A DNA stretch of 15,178 nt, from NCBI GenBank assembly GCA_934121875.1, contig CAKOVG010000023.1, positions 1 through 15,178 on the forward strand. The letters run 5' to 3'. Position 1 is the first letter of the stretch; every line of letters starts with the position of its first letter. The stretch comes from an uncultured Clostridia bacterium (GTDB lineage: Bacteria > Bacillota > Clostridia > TANB77 > CAG-508). Below are positions 1-7,265 of this stretch, piece by piece. The translations under genes were made by a program, and so were the position numbers. The notes beneath the pieces were generated by a model, which had not been told where the DNA came from, ran no database searches, and worked only from the letters and a program-made list of their open reading frames with translations.

Positions 1-15
1 TATATTTTCTAACAT
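1..15 (-). CDS. Start of an unidentified gene (partial, first 5 codons)
   Basis: The minus strand reads ATG then codons for Leu-Glu-Asn-Ile and runs off the window edge. A strong ribosome binding site (AAGGAGGA, 21-28) sits a few bases upstream, and the preceding transcript is closed by the terminator at 71-104, so this looks like a genuine start of a new transcription unit. Five residues are too few to suggest a product. Confidence 0.6.
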
Positions 16-20
16 TTATA

Positions 21-48
21 TCCTCCTTGATTTTTTTGCATTGTATCA
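21..48 (-). promoter_or_regulatory. Ribosome binding site and candidate extended -10 for the left-edge gene
   Basis: On the minus strand a TGATACAAT box (40-48) matches an extended -10 element (TG-n-TACAAT), and AAGGAGGA (21-28) is a near-perfect Shine-Dalgarno sequence. No convincing -35 hexamer lies 16-18 bases further upstream, where the sequence is the T-rich tail of the terminator. The ribosome binding site is clear. The promoter is an inference. Confidence 0.4.
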
Positions 49-57
49 TAAAAAAGC

Positions 58-104
58 AAAAAAATAAATAGTACCAAGCAAAGTATTCTTACTTTACTTG
101 ATAC
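58..104 (-). terminator. Intrinsic terminator after the hydrolase / CHAP remnant
   Basis: The arms at 71-85 and 90-104 form a 15-bp stem on the minus strand, fully paired when three G-U pairs are allowed, with a 4-base loop. The T-rich tail follows at 58-70. It closes the transcript that includes the recombinase, CmpB-like and hydrolase genes and the CHAP remnant. Confidence 0.85.
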
Positions 105-109
105 CAATT

Positions 110-254
110 TTATTCATATTTTGGACTACCATATTCCATAACTTGTACATCATCAAAAGAGTACATTTGTATAGATATTTCTATTAGTAATATTTGTTCT
201 CGTTATAATTCCAACATGATCACTTGTCCCATCTTGATTTCCGTTTTCATCTAA
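110..254 (-). pseudogene. Remnant of a CHAP-type amidase (cell-wall hydrolase) domain, frameshifted
   Basis: The minus strand codes, from 251 down to 168, for DENGNQDGTSDHVGIITRTN followed by about eight residues ending IYT. This is the typical core of a CHAP cysteine-peptidase/amidase, where the DHVGI histidine belongs to the catalytic pair. That frame then hits TGA at 153-155. A second frame (172-110) codes for residues ending MEYGSPKYE and a stop, resembling the usual CHAP end of the type 'IMGYG.P.Y'. The expected 'VEGN'-like strand between the pieces is missing, so a short out-of-frame deletion probably separated them. The catalytic-Cys half is absent, and the remnant's first codon overlaps the end of the hydrolase gene. 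There is no start codon with a ribosome binding site, so I read it as a dead 3' fragment left by a rearrangement. Family assignment is from recognised motifs only. Confidence 0.7.
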
Positions 255-1270
255 TGCTTGTTTGAGTCCACATTTTTTATAAAATCAAATATCTTATTAT
301 AATATGTATCTGGTTCTTTATACCTTGATTCAGTATGTCCTGCACCGTGTATTATAAGTTTATCTTTTTTGCAATTAGCTGATTCATATAATTGTTCACA
401 CATATACTCAGGAACAAAATCATCATTGTCTCCATGAATAAACAATATTGGAACAGAGGATTTTTTTACTTGTTCTAATGCAGAGGCTTCTTTTATATCA
501 TATTTTGCTCTATAATTTGCTACTACTTCAAACATATTTAATACAGGAAAAGCTGGTAAATTAAATCTTGCTTTTGCTTCAGATGCAAATATATTCCATA
601 CAGATGTATAAGCACTATCTTCTATTATAGCTTTAATATTATTGGGAAGTTTATCACTAGATGCCATCAATACTGTTGCAGCTCCCATTGATGAACCATG
701 TAATATAATATTGGAATTTCTGTTTTGCTCTATAATTAAATCTATCCAGCACTTTAAATCTTCTTTATCAAGCCACCCCATTCCTATATACTCTCCTTCA
801 CTTTCACCGGTTGCTCTCATATATGGAATTAATACATTATATCCTTTTTCTGAAAAGTGCATTCCTACTGATGTTACTGATTCTGGATTTGAGCGATAAC
901 CATGTAGAATAATTACCCAATCATCAATTTTTTTGTCTTTTATATATTCTATTCCTCTTAAAGTAATTCCATCTTTTGCAGTAACCTCAACTTTTTTATT
1001 TTTTATAGTATTAGTCCATTGGCTTGCAAGTTGCATTTCTTTTTCTCGATTTTCTTCTATAATTTTTTCTGTTTCATTATTTATACTAGAAACTTCTATT
1101 GAATCTTTATTTTTTACTTCTCTATTCCCACCATTTCCTGTTCTTAAGATTGCATAATTAACAAAATAGTTTCCTATTCCTATGGTTACTACTATGCTAA
1201 TTACAATTATAATTAATATTGCAATTAATATATTCCTTAAAATATTTGGCTTATTGTTTCTTTCTTCCAT
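251..1270 (-). CDS. Membrane-anchored alpha/beta hydrolase (BEM46/ABHD13-like)
   Basis: 339 aa. Residues 12-37 form one membrane helix after a short charged N-terminus, so the enzyme is probably tethered with its catalytic domain outside. The alpha/beta-hydrolase fold follows: oxyanion-hole HGY at 123-125, nucleophile elbow GSSMG (192-196, Ser194), the acid loop GDNDDFVP (Asp283 most likely) and the GAGH histidine (His312). The complete triad suggests an active serine esterase, acyl hydrolase or peptidase, but the substrate cannot be read from sequence. The start has AAAGGA a few bases upstream. It lies 34 bases after the CmpB-like gene and is probably co-transcribed with it. Its last codons overlap the broken CHAP remnant in another frame, so the C-terminus (ending VDSNKH) may have been formed at a rearrangement junction. 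The domain is nevertheless complete through the catalytic His. Confidence 0.88.
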   Translation of the reverse strand: MEERNNKPNILRNILIAILIIIVISIVVTIGIGNYFVNYAILRTGNGGNREVKNKDSIEVSSINNETEKIIEENREKEMQLASQWTNTIKNKKVEVTAKDGITLRGIEYIKDKKIDDWVIILHGYRSNPESVTSVGMHFSEKGYNVLIPYMRATGESEGEYIGMGWLDKEDLKCWIDLIIEQNRNSNIILHGSSMGAATVLMASSDKLPNNIKAIIEDSAYTSVWNIFASEAKARFNLPAFPVLNMFEVVANYRAKYDIKEASALEQVKKSSVPILFIHGDNDDFVPEYMCEQLYESANCKKDKLIIHGAGHTESRYKEPDTYYNKIFDFIKNVDSNKH

Positions 1271-1304
1271 ATATATCCTTTCTAAACCTAAAATTGTAAA
1301 AATC

Positions 1305-2159
1305 CTAGTAATCTACTTTATCTAAATATTTTAATTTCAAATGTGAATTTGACCTGAAATTATAATAATATGGTTTTATATCTTTAACATATTTTCTATA
1401 GAATAATATATTTCCATTTACATCTTCTATTTTTATATTTGGAAATGTCTTTATCATTTTTTCGTCATCAAAATATTTCAAAATAAATTCTTTTTGTTTA
1501 ATATCTTTAACATATATTTTTTCATATTGTTCATCAATATATTGCTTATTTGCTACATTTAAATTATTGTTATAAACAATCCTTACTGTAAACATTTGTA
1601 AAGCATAAGCTGTAAGTATTAAGTCAAATATAAGAAATATACTCACAAGTACAACCACAGTTTTTAAAACTCTAATTGATATTTTTTTCTTTAAAAAATC
1701 AATGAGTTTATCTATTCTTTTGTTAATATCTGACATTAAATATATTGCAAGTAATCCCCAAAATAGTGAAAATAGCACACAAATTCTACCATTCAAGTTA
1801 AATATTTGATCTGAATAATCCCACCATTTAATATGAAATATTAGTTCTCCTATTAAACTTACCATGTATTCAATAATTGAACCAATTACAAAACCTGCAA
1901 AAAATAGAGTATAATTATTTTTCTTATATCTTTGTAATGGTAATATCATTAAAACCGCACCTAATCCATATATACTACAAAATGGACCATATAAAAAGCT
2001 TTTTCTGCTTTCAAGTACACCTTTTGTTAATATTCCAAATATTGTTTCTATAATAAAACCTACAATACTGTAAATTATAAAGTATGCTACTATTCTCCAT
2101 AGTGTAATTCCAGCTATTTTGATATGTTTCTTTTCTTTAATTTCTACTTCTTTTTCCAT
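1305..2159 (-). CDS. CmpB-like multi-pass membrane protein (putative ABC-transporter type IV family, PF06541)
   Basis: 284 aa. About five hydrophobic segments can be seen, near residues 21-42, 56-74, 84-107, 125-142 and 163-190, followed by a hydrophilic, lysine/tyrosine-rich C-terminal tail of about 95 residues. The motifs FLYGPFCSIYGLGA (55-68) and WWDYSD..FNLNGRICV (112-128) are those of the family named 'putative ABC-transporter type IV'. No ATPase partner is encoded nearby, and the transporter label is weakly supported, so 'membrane protein of unknown function' is the safe reading. The gene starts 15 bases after the recombinase stop, and its ribosome binding site (TGGAGAAA) directly follows that stop codon, which suggests translational coupling. 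The long soluble tail is an addition to the usual compact membrane core. Confidence 0.78.
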   Translation of the reverse strand: MEKEVEIKEKKHIKIAGITLWRIVAYFIIYSIVGFIIETIFGILTKGVLESRKSFLYGPFCSIYGLGAVLMILPLQRYKKNNYTLFFAGFVIGSIIEYMVSLIGELIFHIKWWDYSDQIFNLNGRICVLFSLFWGLLAIYLMSDINKRIDKLIDFLKKKISIRVLKTVVVLVSIFLIFDLILTAYALQMFTVRIVYNNNLNVANKQYIDEQYEKIYVKDIKQKEFILKYFDDEKMIKTFPNIKIEDVNGNILFYRKYVKDIKPYYYNFRSNSHLKLKYLDKVDY

Positions 2160-2174
2160 ATATATTTCTCCATT

Positions 2175-3149
2175 TTATTCATTTGCCAAAGGATTGCTTT
2201 CAACAGCATTTTTTACTTGTTTATTTTCAACATGAGTGTATATTTCAGTAGTAGATATACTCTCATGCCCTAACAATACTTGCAAAGCTCTAATGTCAAC
2301 ATCTCCATATTGATACATTAAAGTAGCAGCTGTGTGTCTTAATTTATGCACAGAGTATTTATTAATGTCTAATCCTGCTTTGGCTAATTCCCTTTTTACA
2401 ATTTCTTGAACCATTCTGTTGCTAATGCGTTCTTTTCTCTTACTTAAAAATAATGCATCTCTTGAGTCAAATTTCACACCATCATGTGGTCTTACAGCTA
2501 AATACGAATTTATTGAGTCAATACATGCCTTATTCAAATAAATTGTTCTTTCCTTATTCCCTTTTCCAATAACATTTAACTTATTATCATAAAAATTAAT
2601 GTCTTTTATATTTATATTTATCAATTCTGATAAACGCATACCACAATTTAAAAACAAAGTAATAATTGCATAGTCTCTTTCTTTAAACTCTCCTGACTCT
2701 GATTTTGTAACTTCTAATAATTCCTTGCTTTGTTCTAATGTTAAGTATTTAGGAAGTCTTTTATCAAGTTTAGGAGTTTCCAAACCTTGAGCTGGATTTA
2801 TTTCTAACAAATGTGCTTTTTGTGTTAAGTAACTAAAAAACATTCGTATACTTGCAGCCTTTCTTGCACGAGTAGCTGCTTTACTATGATATGTTTCAGT
2901 TAAGTAATATAAAAATGCATGTATATCTTCCAATTTAATTTGTTTAACTGTTTCTATGCTCATATCATGAATATCTATTTCTTTTATATTTTCTTCAGAA
3001 GACAAGCCAAAATGATGAGATATAAACTTCAAAAAATGTGCTAAATCGTAGTTATATTCTTTAACTGTATTAACTGATTTATTAAGTATACCTGTTAAAT
3101 ATTCTAAAAATGAATTTAAATATGGTGGGTTATCTTTTAAATCTATCAT
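2175..3149 (-). CDS. Tyrosine recombinase, XerC/XerD-like
   Basis: 324 aa. An N-terminal SAM-like core-binding domain (about 10-110) precedes the catalytic domain (about 135-310). All catalytic residues are visible: Arg172 (NCGMRLSE), Lys196 (VIGKGNKER), His268 and Arg271 (HKLRH), His295 (LLGHES) and nucleophile Tyr304 (TEIYTH). It should act as a site-specific DNA recombinase, either dimer-resolving Xer or an integrase of that type. It is somewhat longer than the classical 295-300 aa Xer proteins because of an acidic insert around residues 48-70 in the N-terminal domain, which I recall from clostridial Xer-like proteins. AAGGGAG lies 8 bases before the ATG. The ackA terminator abuts it with almost no room for a promoter. 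No integrase-associated genes or att-like repeats are visible, so a chromosomal Xer role is more likely than a mobile-element integrase. Confidence 0.9.
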   Translation of the reverse strand: MIDLKDNPPYLNSFLEYLTGILNKSVNTVKEYNYDLAHFLKFISHHFGLSSEENIKEIDIHDMSIETVKQIKLEDIHAFLYYLTETYHSKAATRARKAASIRMFFSYLTQKAHLLEINPAQGLETPKLDKRLPKYLTLEQSKELLEVTKSESGEFKERDYAIITLFLNCGMRLSELININIKDINFYDNKLNVIGKGNKERTIYLNKACIDSINSYLAVRPHDGVKFDSRDALFLSKRKERISNRMVQEIVKRELAKAGLDINKYSVHKLRHTAATLMYQYGDVDIRALQVLLGHESISTTEIYTHVENKQVKNAVESNPLANE

Positions 3150-3170
3150 TTGCTAATCTCCCTTCATATA

Positions 3171-3208
3171 ATTTTAAAAGAGGGTTTCTTTTGGAAACCC
3201 TTTAAAAT
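3171..3208 (-). terminator. Terminator after ackA
   Basis: Arms GGGTTTC (3182-3188) and GAAACCC (3194-3200) flank a 5-base loop. Outer AT-rich arms (3171-3178 and 3201-3208) extend the stem with a small bulge. On the minus strand the tail reads TCTTTTAAAATTAT, a modest U tract, so read-through into the recombinase gene 22 bases later is plausible. Confidence 0.7.
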
Positions 3209-3210
3209 AT

Positions 3211-4404
3211 TTACTTGCTTACTATTTCCATAGTATCTCTTGCTATTGTTAATTCTTCGTCTGTTGGAATAACAAATACTTTTACCTTAGAATCTGGTGT
3301 TGAAATTTCAACTTCTTTACCTCTACAATTGTTTTTCTCTTCATCAATTTTTACACCTAAGAAAGAAAGTGATTCACATATTTGTTTTCTTACATCAATT
3401 CCGTTTTCACCAACACCACCAGCAAATGTAATAACATCTACACCATTCATTTGAGCGGCAAATCTACCAATATATCCAATTACTTGATATACAAATGTAT
3501 CTATTGCAAGTTTTGCTCTTTTATTTCCTTCTGCCATAGCTTTTTCAATATCTCTATCATCAAAGCTAACTCCAGAAACTCCTAATTTACCTGATTTTTT
3601 ATTTAATATATTGTCCATTTGGTCTGGTGTTAAGTTTTCTTTATTCATTAAAAATGTTACTATTGATGGATCAATATCTCCTGATCTTGTTCCCATAGGA
3701 ATTCCAGCTAAAGGTGTTAATCCCATTGAAGTATCAACTGATTTTCCACCTTCAACAGCACATAAACTTGCACCTTGACCTAGGTGACATGTTATAATTT
3801 TTAAATCTTCAATTGGTTTATTCATAACTTCAGCAACTCTTTTTGATACAAATCTGTGAGATGTTCCATGGAATCCATATTTTCTTACTCCATATTTCTC
3901 ATAGTATTCATAAGGAATAGCATAAATATATGCTTTTTCTGGTAATGTTTGATGGAAAGCTGTATCAAATACGCCAACCATTGGAACATTTGGTAATACT
4001 TTTTTACAAGCTTCAATTCCTGTAATTCCAGCTGGATTATGTAAAGGTGCTAGTGGAATACATTCTTTCATTGCTTCCATAACAGCATCATCTATTAAAA
4101 CAGAAGAACTGAATTTTTCTCCACCGTGAACGACTCTGTGTCCAACAGCTCCAATTTCGTCTAAGCTACTAATTACACCATATTCTGGGTGTGTTAATTG
4201 AGCTAGAACTAATTTAATTCCCTCTTCATGATTACTTATAGGCTCTTCAATTTTGCGTTTTTCGCCATTTACAGTATGTGTTAAAAATGAATCTGGCAAT
4301 CCAATTTTCTCTAAATATCCTTTTGCCATAACGCTTTCGTTGTCCATATCAATTAATTGGTATTTAATTGATGAACTTCCACAGTTTACTACTAAAACTT
4401 TCAT
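3211..4404 (-). CDS. ackA: Acetate kinase
   Basis: 397 aa, the usual family length. It converts acetyl phosphate and ADP to acetate and ATP in the cytoplasm, the substrate-level phosphorylation step of acetate fermentation. The ASKHA-fold hallmarks are present: VNCGSSSIKY at the N-terminus (Asn7), Arg90 (GHRVVHGG), His122, Asp147 (GVFDTAFH), His179 (GFHGTSH), Arg240 (GTRSGDIDP) and the C-terminal glutamate Glu383 (PTDEELTIARDT), which line up with the known catalytic residues of Methanosarcina AckA. One oddity is that the normally invariant-looking CHLGNG phosphate-binding loop reads CHLGQG (206-211). The start has AGGAGGA 7 bases upstream. It follows pta by 65 bases in the classical pta-ackA operon, with an intervening hairpin, and is closed by the terminator at 3171-3208. 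Confidence 0.97.
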   Translation of the reverse strand: MKVLVVNCGSSSIKYQLIDMDNESVMAKGYLEKIGLPDSFLTHTVNGEKRKIEEPISNHEEGIKLVLAQLTHPEYGVISSLDEIGAVGHRVVHGGEKFSSSVLIDDAVMEAMKECIPLAPLHNPAGITGIEACKKVLPNVPMVGVFDTAFHQTLPEKAYIYAIPYEYYEKYGVRKYGFHGTSHRFVSKRVAEVMNKPIEDLKIITCHLGQGASLCAVEGGKSVDTSMGLTPLAGIPMGTRSGDIDPSIVTFLMNKENLTPDQMDNILNKKSGKLGVSGVSFDDRDIEKAMAEGNKRAKLAIDTFVYQVIGYIGRFAAQMNGVDVITFAGGVGENGIDVRKQICESLSFLGVKIDEEKNNCRGKEVEISTPDSKVKVFVIPTDEELTIARDTMEIVSK

Positions 4405-4430
4405 TTTAAATCCTCCTAAAATATTATATA

Positions 4431-4459
4431 TTGAACAGAGAATAAACTCTGTAATTCAA
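4431..4459 (-). other. Intercistronic hairpin between pta and ackA
   Basis: Arms TTGAACAGAG (4431-4440) and CTCTG...TTCAA (4447-4459) form a 10-bp stem with a 3-base bulge and a 6-base loop. No U tract follows on the minus strand and the ackA ribosome binding site lies downstream, so it is not a good terminator. An RNA stability or processing element, or a partial attenuator, is possible. Confidence 0.4.
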
Positions 4460-4469
4460 TCTTTCCATA

Positions 4470-5471
4470 TTATATACTATTTTGCGCTTGAACGCAAGTA
4501 ATTGCGACAACTCCTACAATATCTTCACTACTGCAGCCTCTTGACAAATCATTAACAGGTTTTGCAACCCCTTGACAAAGTGGCCCATAGGCTTCAGCCT
4601 TAGCTAATCGTTGAACCAATTTATACCCTATATTTCCTGCGTCTAAGTTTGGAAATATTAAAGTATTTGCTTTACCTGCTATTGGACTATTAGGTGCTTT
4701 TGAGTCAGCAATTTCTGGAATTATAGCAGCATCTAATTGTAATTCTCCATCACAAACTAGATTAGGCATTTGTTCTTTTAACAAATTAGTCGCATTTATT
4801 ACTTTTTCTGTTAATTCAGAATGTGCACTTCCATAAGTAGAATATGAAAGCATTGCTACTTTTGATTGTTTTCCAACTAAAGTTTCAAAACTTTTACTTG
4901 ATGATTTTGCTATTTCAGCCAACTCCTCAGCAGATGGATTTTCTACTAAGCCACTATCTCCAAAAACAAATACTCCATTTTCTCCATATTCACAGTTTGG
5001 AACTACCATTACAAAAAATGCTGAAACAAGTTTTGTGCCTGGTGCTGTTTTTAATATTTGAAGTGCTGGTCTTAGAGTGTTAGCTGTTGAATGACAAGCA
5101 CCTGATACTAATCCATCAGCATCATTATTTTTTACCATCATCATTCCAAAGTAGATTGGCTCTAATAACAATTCTTTAGCTTGTTCTAATGTCATTCCTT
5201 TAGCTTTTCTTAACTCATATAAACTATTTGCATATTCTTCAAATTTATCAGAAGTTTTAGGATTAATAATTTCTGTTCCTGATATATCTAAATTGTTTTT
5301 GCTAACATCTTCTTTTATTTGTGTCGTATCGCCAATTAAAATAACCTTTGCAAATCCTTCTTTAATTATTTGCTCAGTTGCTCTTAAAACTCTAATGTCT
5401 TCTGCTTCTGGAAGTATTATTGTTTTAATATCTTTTTTTGCTTTTTCTTTAATTCCTTCAATAAATGTCAA
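4470..5471 (-). CDS. pta: Phosphate acetyltransferase
   Basis: 333 aa, the length of the single-domain class of Pta. It transfers the acetyl group of acetyl-CoA to phosphate, giving acetyl phosphate for AckA. Visible family motifs are SGACHST (123-129), VFGDSG (169-174) and the C-terminal PVNDLSRGCS (305-314), whose Ser310 and Arg311 correspond to active-site residues of Methanosarcina Pta. The start codon is TTG. It lies 7 bases after AAGGGGG and gives the usual family N-terminus (xTFIExIKEKAKKDIKTI), and I see no better ATG. A sigma-A promoter lies just upstream (5501-5529), after the rny terminator, so pta-ackA is an independent transcription unit. Confidence 0.96.
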   Translation of the reverse strand: MTFIEGIKEKAKKDIKTIILPEAEDIRVLRATEQIIKEGFAKVILIGDTTQIKEDVSKNNLDISGTEIINPKTSDKFEEYANSLYELRKAKGMTLEQAKELLLEPIYFGMMMVKNNDADGLVSGACHSTANTLRPALQILKTAPGTKLVSAFFVMVVPNCEYGENGVFVFGDSGLVENPSAEELAEIAKSSSKSFETLVGKQSKVAMLSYSTYGSAHSELTEKVINATNLLKEQMPNLVCDGELQLDAAIIPEIADSKAPNSPIAGKANTLIFPNLDAGNIGYKLVQRLAKAEAYGPLCQGVAKPVNDLSRGCSSEDIVGVVAITCVQAQNSI

Positions 5472-5500
5472 TTTAATTCCCCCTTAGTTAATCAACTAAT

Positions 5501-5529
5501 ATTATATAAATAAATTGGACAAGTTTCAA
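5501..5529 (-). promoter_or_regulatory. Sigma-A promoter of pta-ackA
   Basis: On the minus strand TTGAAA (5524-5529) and a consensus TATAAT (5501-5506) are separated by exactly 17 bases. The expected start of transcription is near 5494, giving a leader of roughly 20-25 bases. No obvious operator or CcpA-like site is visible. Confidence 0.8.
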
Positions 5530-5541
5530 GTAGTAAAAGAA

Positions 5542-5568
5542 AAAACGTTCAATTTACTTGAACGTTTT
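5542..5568 (-). terminator. Terminator after rny
   Basis: AAAACGTTCAA (5542-5552) and TTGAACGTTTT (5558-5568) form a perfect 11-bp stem with a 5-base loop. On the minus strand it ends in TTTTTTCTTTT. A-rich sequence on the other side gives U runs on both strands, so it could act in both directions, but only minus-strand genes are present. Confidence 0.88.
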
Positions 5569-5575
5569 AAAAAAA

Positions 5576-7120
5576 TTATTTTGCATAATCAATTACTCTT
5601 GTTTCTCTTACAACATTAACTTTTATTTGACCAGGATATTCCATCTCGTCTTCAACTCTTTTTGCAATATCTCTTGCCATCAATTTCATTTGATTATCAT
5701 CAATTTTTTCTGGCTTTACAATAATTCTAATTTCTCTACCAGCTTGAATTGCAAAAGATTTTTCTACGCCTTCAAAAGAATCAGCAATTCCTTCTAATTG
5801 CTCTAATCTCTTGATATATGTTTCTAGTGTTTCTCTTCTTGCTCCCGGTCTTGATGCTGAAATTGCATCAGCAGCTTGTACTAAAACTGCTTCAATAGTT
5901 TTTGGCTCTACATCTCCATGATGAGCTTGCACAGCATTGATAACATTTTCGTTTTCTTTATATTTTTTCAATACTTCAACACCTAGCTCTACGTGTGTTC
6001 CTTCCATATCGTGATCTAATGCTTTACCAATATCGTGTAATAATCCGGCTCTTCTAGCAAGTTTAGCATCTAATCCTAATTCTTCAGCCATTATTCTAGC
6101 TAAATTAGAAACTTCAATAGAATGGTTTAAAACATTTTGTCCATAACTTGTTCTATATTTTAGTTTTCCAATAAGTTTAACTAAATCTGGATGCAATCCA
6201 ATTACACCAGTTTCCATTACAGCACGTTCTCCCTCTTCTTTTATAACATTTGCCACTTCTTCTTTAGCTTTTTCAACCATTTCTTCAATTTTAGATGGAT
6301 GAATTCTTCCATCTTCAATTAGCTTTTCAATAGCAATTCTTGCTACTTCTCTTCTTAATGGATCAAATCCCGAAATAACAACTGCTTCAGGAGTGTCATC
6401 AATAATTAAATCAATTCCTGTTAATGTTTCTAAGGTTTTTATGTTTCTACCTTCTCTACCAATAATTCTACCTTTCATATCATCATTTGGAAGAGTTACT
6501 ATAGATACCGTTGTTTCAGAAGTATGGTCAGCTGCGCATTTTTGAATAGCATATCCAATTACTTCTTTTGCATTTTTATCAGCTGATTCTTTAATTTTAG
6601 CTTCCATATCTCTTAGCAGATTAGCTTTCTCAACTGTTAATTGTTTGTCAAATTCTGATAGCAATACCTTCTTAGCCTCGTCTTTAGTCATACCAGCAAT
6701 TCTTTGTAGTTCGCTCATTTGTTTATTGATCAAATCTTGAACTTCAGATTTTTTAACGTCTAATTCTTGGTATTTTTGTTCTAAATCCTTTTCTTTCTTT
6801 TCAACAAGGTCTTGCTTCCTTTCTATGTTTTCTTCTTTTTGAATCAATCTTCTTTCTTGATTTTGAACTTCGCCTCTTCTTTCTCTAATCTCCTGGTCCA
6901 AGTCCTTTCTAGCATTCATAATTTCTTCTTTTGCTTTAAAGATTTCCTCTTTTTTTCTATTTTCTGCGTCTATGTTTGCCATCTCAATTATCTTTTTTGC
7001 TTGAACTTCTGCACTTTCCATTTTAGATTCAGCAATTTTCTTTCTTATGTACATACCTACAAATGTAAAAATTACTGCTGAGACTAGAAAAGCGGCGATT
7101 CCAATTAGGATATTATCCAT
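5576..7120 (-). CDS. rny: Ribonuclease Y
   Basis: 514 aa, the usual full length. It is the membrane-bound endoribonuclease that initiates mRNA decay in Firmicutes lacking RNase E. Domain order is complete: one N-terminal membrane helix (about 4-24), a long charged coiled coil (about 28-190), a KH RNA-binding domain with GRIIGREGRN (217-226) and an HD domain with LLHDIGK (360-366, His362-Asp363) plus HHGD (400-403). A C-terminal domain follows, ending RVIDYAK. AGAGGTG lies 7 bases before the ATG. It is expressed from its own promoter (7213-7241) with a leader of about 90 bases and is closed by its own terminator, so it appears monocistronic. In many relatives rny sits near recA/cinA or ymdB. 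Here its neighbours are DUF5665 and pta. Confidence 0.97.
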   Translation of the reverse strand: MDNILIGIAAFLVSAVIFTFVGMYIRKKIAESKMESAEVQAKKIIEMANIDAENRKKEEIFKAKEEIMNARKDLDQEIRERRGEVQNQERRLIQKEENIERKQDLVEKKEKDLEQKYQELDVKKSEVQDLINKQMSELQRIAGMTKDEAKKVLLSEFDKQLTVEKANLLRDMEAKIKESADKNAKEVIGYAIQKCAADHTSETTVSIVTLPNDDMKGRIIGREGRNIKTLETLTGIDLIIDDTPEAVVISGFDPLRREVARIAIEKLIEDGRIHPSKIEEMVEKAKEEVANVIKEEGERAVMETGVIGLHPDLVKLIGKLKYRTSYGQNVLNHSIEVSNLARIMAEELGLDAKLARRAGLLHDIGKALDHDMEGTHVELGVEVLKKYKENENVINAVQAHHGDVEPKTIEAVLVQAADAISASRPGARRETLETYIKRLEQLEGIADSFEGVEKSFAIQAGREIRIIVKPEKIDDNQMKLMARDIAKRVEDEMEYPGQIKVNVVRETRVIDYAK

Positions 7121-7212
7121 AATTTTACACCTCTTTCTATTAAATTTTCAATGTACTAAATATATATAACTAATTTCAAAAATTTTATTAAAATATATTT
7201 TCCTACACTTCT

Positions 7213-7241
7213 ATTTTATATTGATTATTGTAAACTGTCAA
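7213..7241 (-). promoter_or_regulatory. Sigma-A promoter of rny
   Basis: On the minus strand a consensus TTGACA (7236-7241) and TAAAAT (7213-7218) are separated by 17 bases. An overlapping TATAAA with shorter spacing is a less likely -10. The roughly 90-base AT-rich leader before the rny start shows no recognisable riboswitch. Confidence 0.75.
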
Positions 7242-7265
7242 GTATTTTTGAAGTAAAATATAATT

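Noticed and set aside
251..300. Extending the CHAP remnant frame upstream into the hydrolase coding region
   Set aside because: The frame stays open for some residues (FYKKCGLKQA), but these do not resemble the expected CHAP strand before the DENG motif, so the homology seems to stop at about position 251.
642..1157. Plus-strand open frames opposite the hydrolase, and similar ones opposite ackA, pta, rny and the surface genes
   Set aside because: No ribosome binding sites or recognisable families. All are antisense shadows of well-supported minus-strand genes.
2175..3149. Recombinase as integrase of a mobile element
   Set aside because: No excisionase, relaxase, phage genes or flanking direct repeats are visible, and the tRNA lies far away with no duplicated 3' end. 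A chromosomal Xer-type protein is the simpler reading.
4481..4497. Inverted repeat TTGCG...CGCAA near the end of pta
   Set aside because: Only five base pairs with no U tract. It lies inside the coding sequence and is likely chance.
7121..7212. Possible riboswitch or second promoter in the rny leader
   Set aside because: The sequence is plain AT-rich without stable stems or known conserved boxes. A TTGAAA is present but no properly spaced -10.
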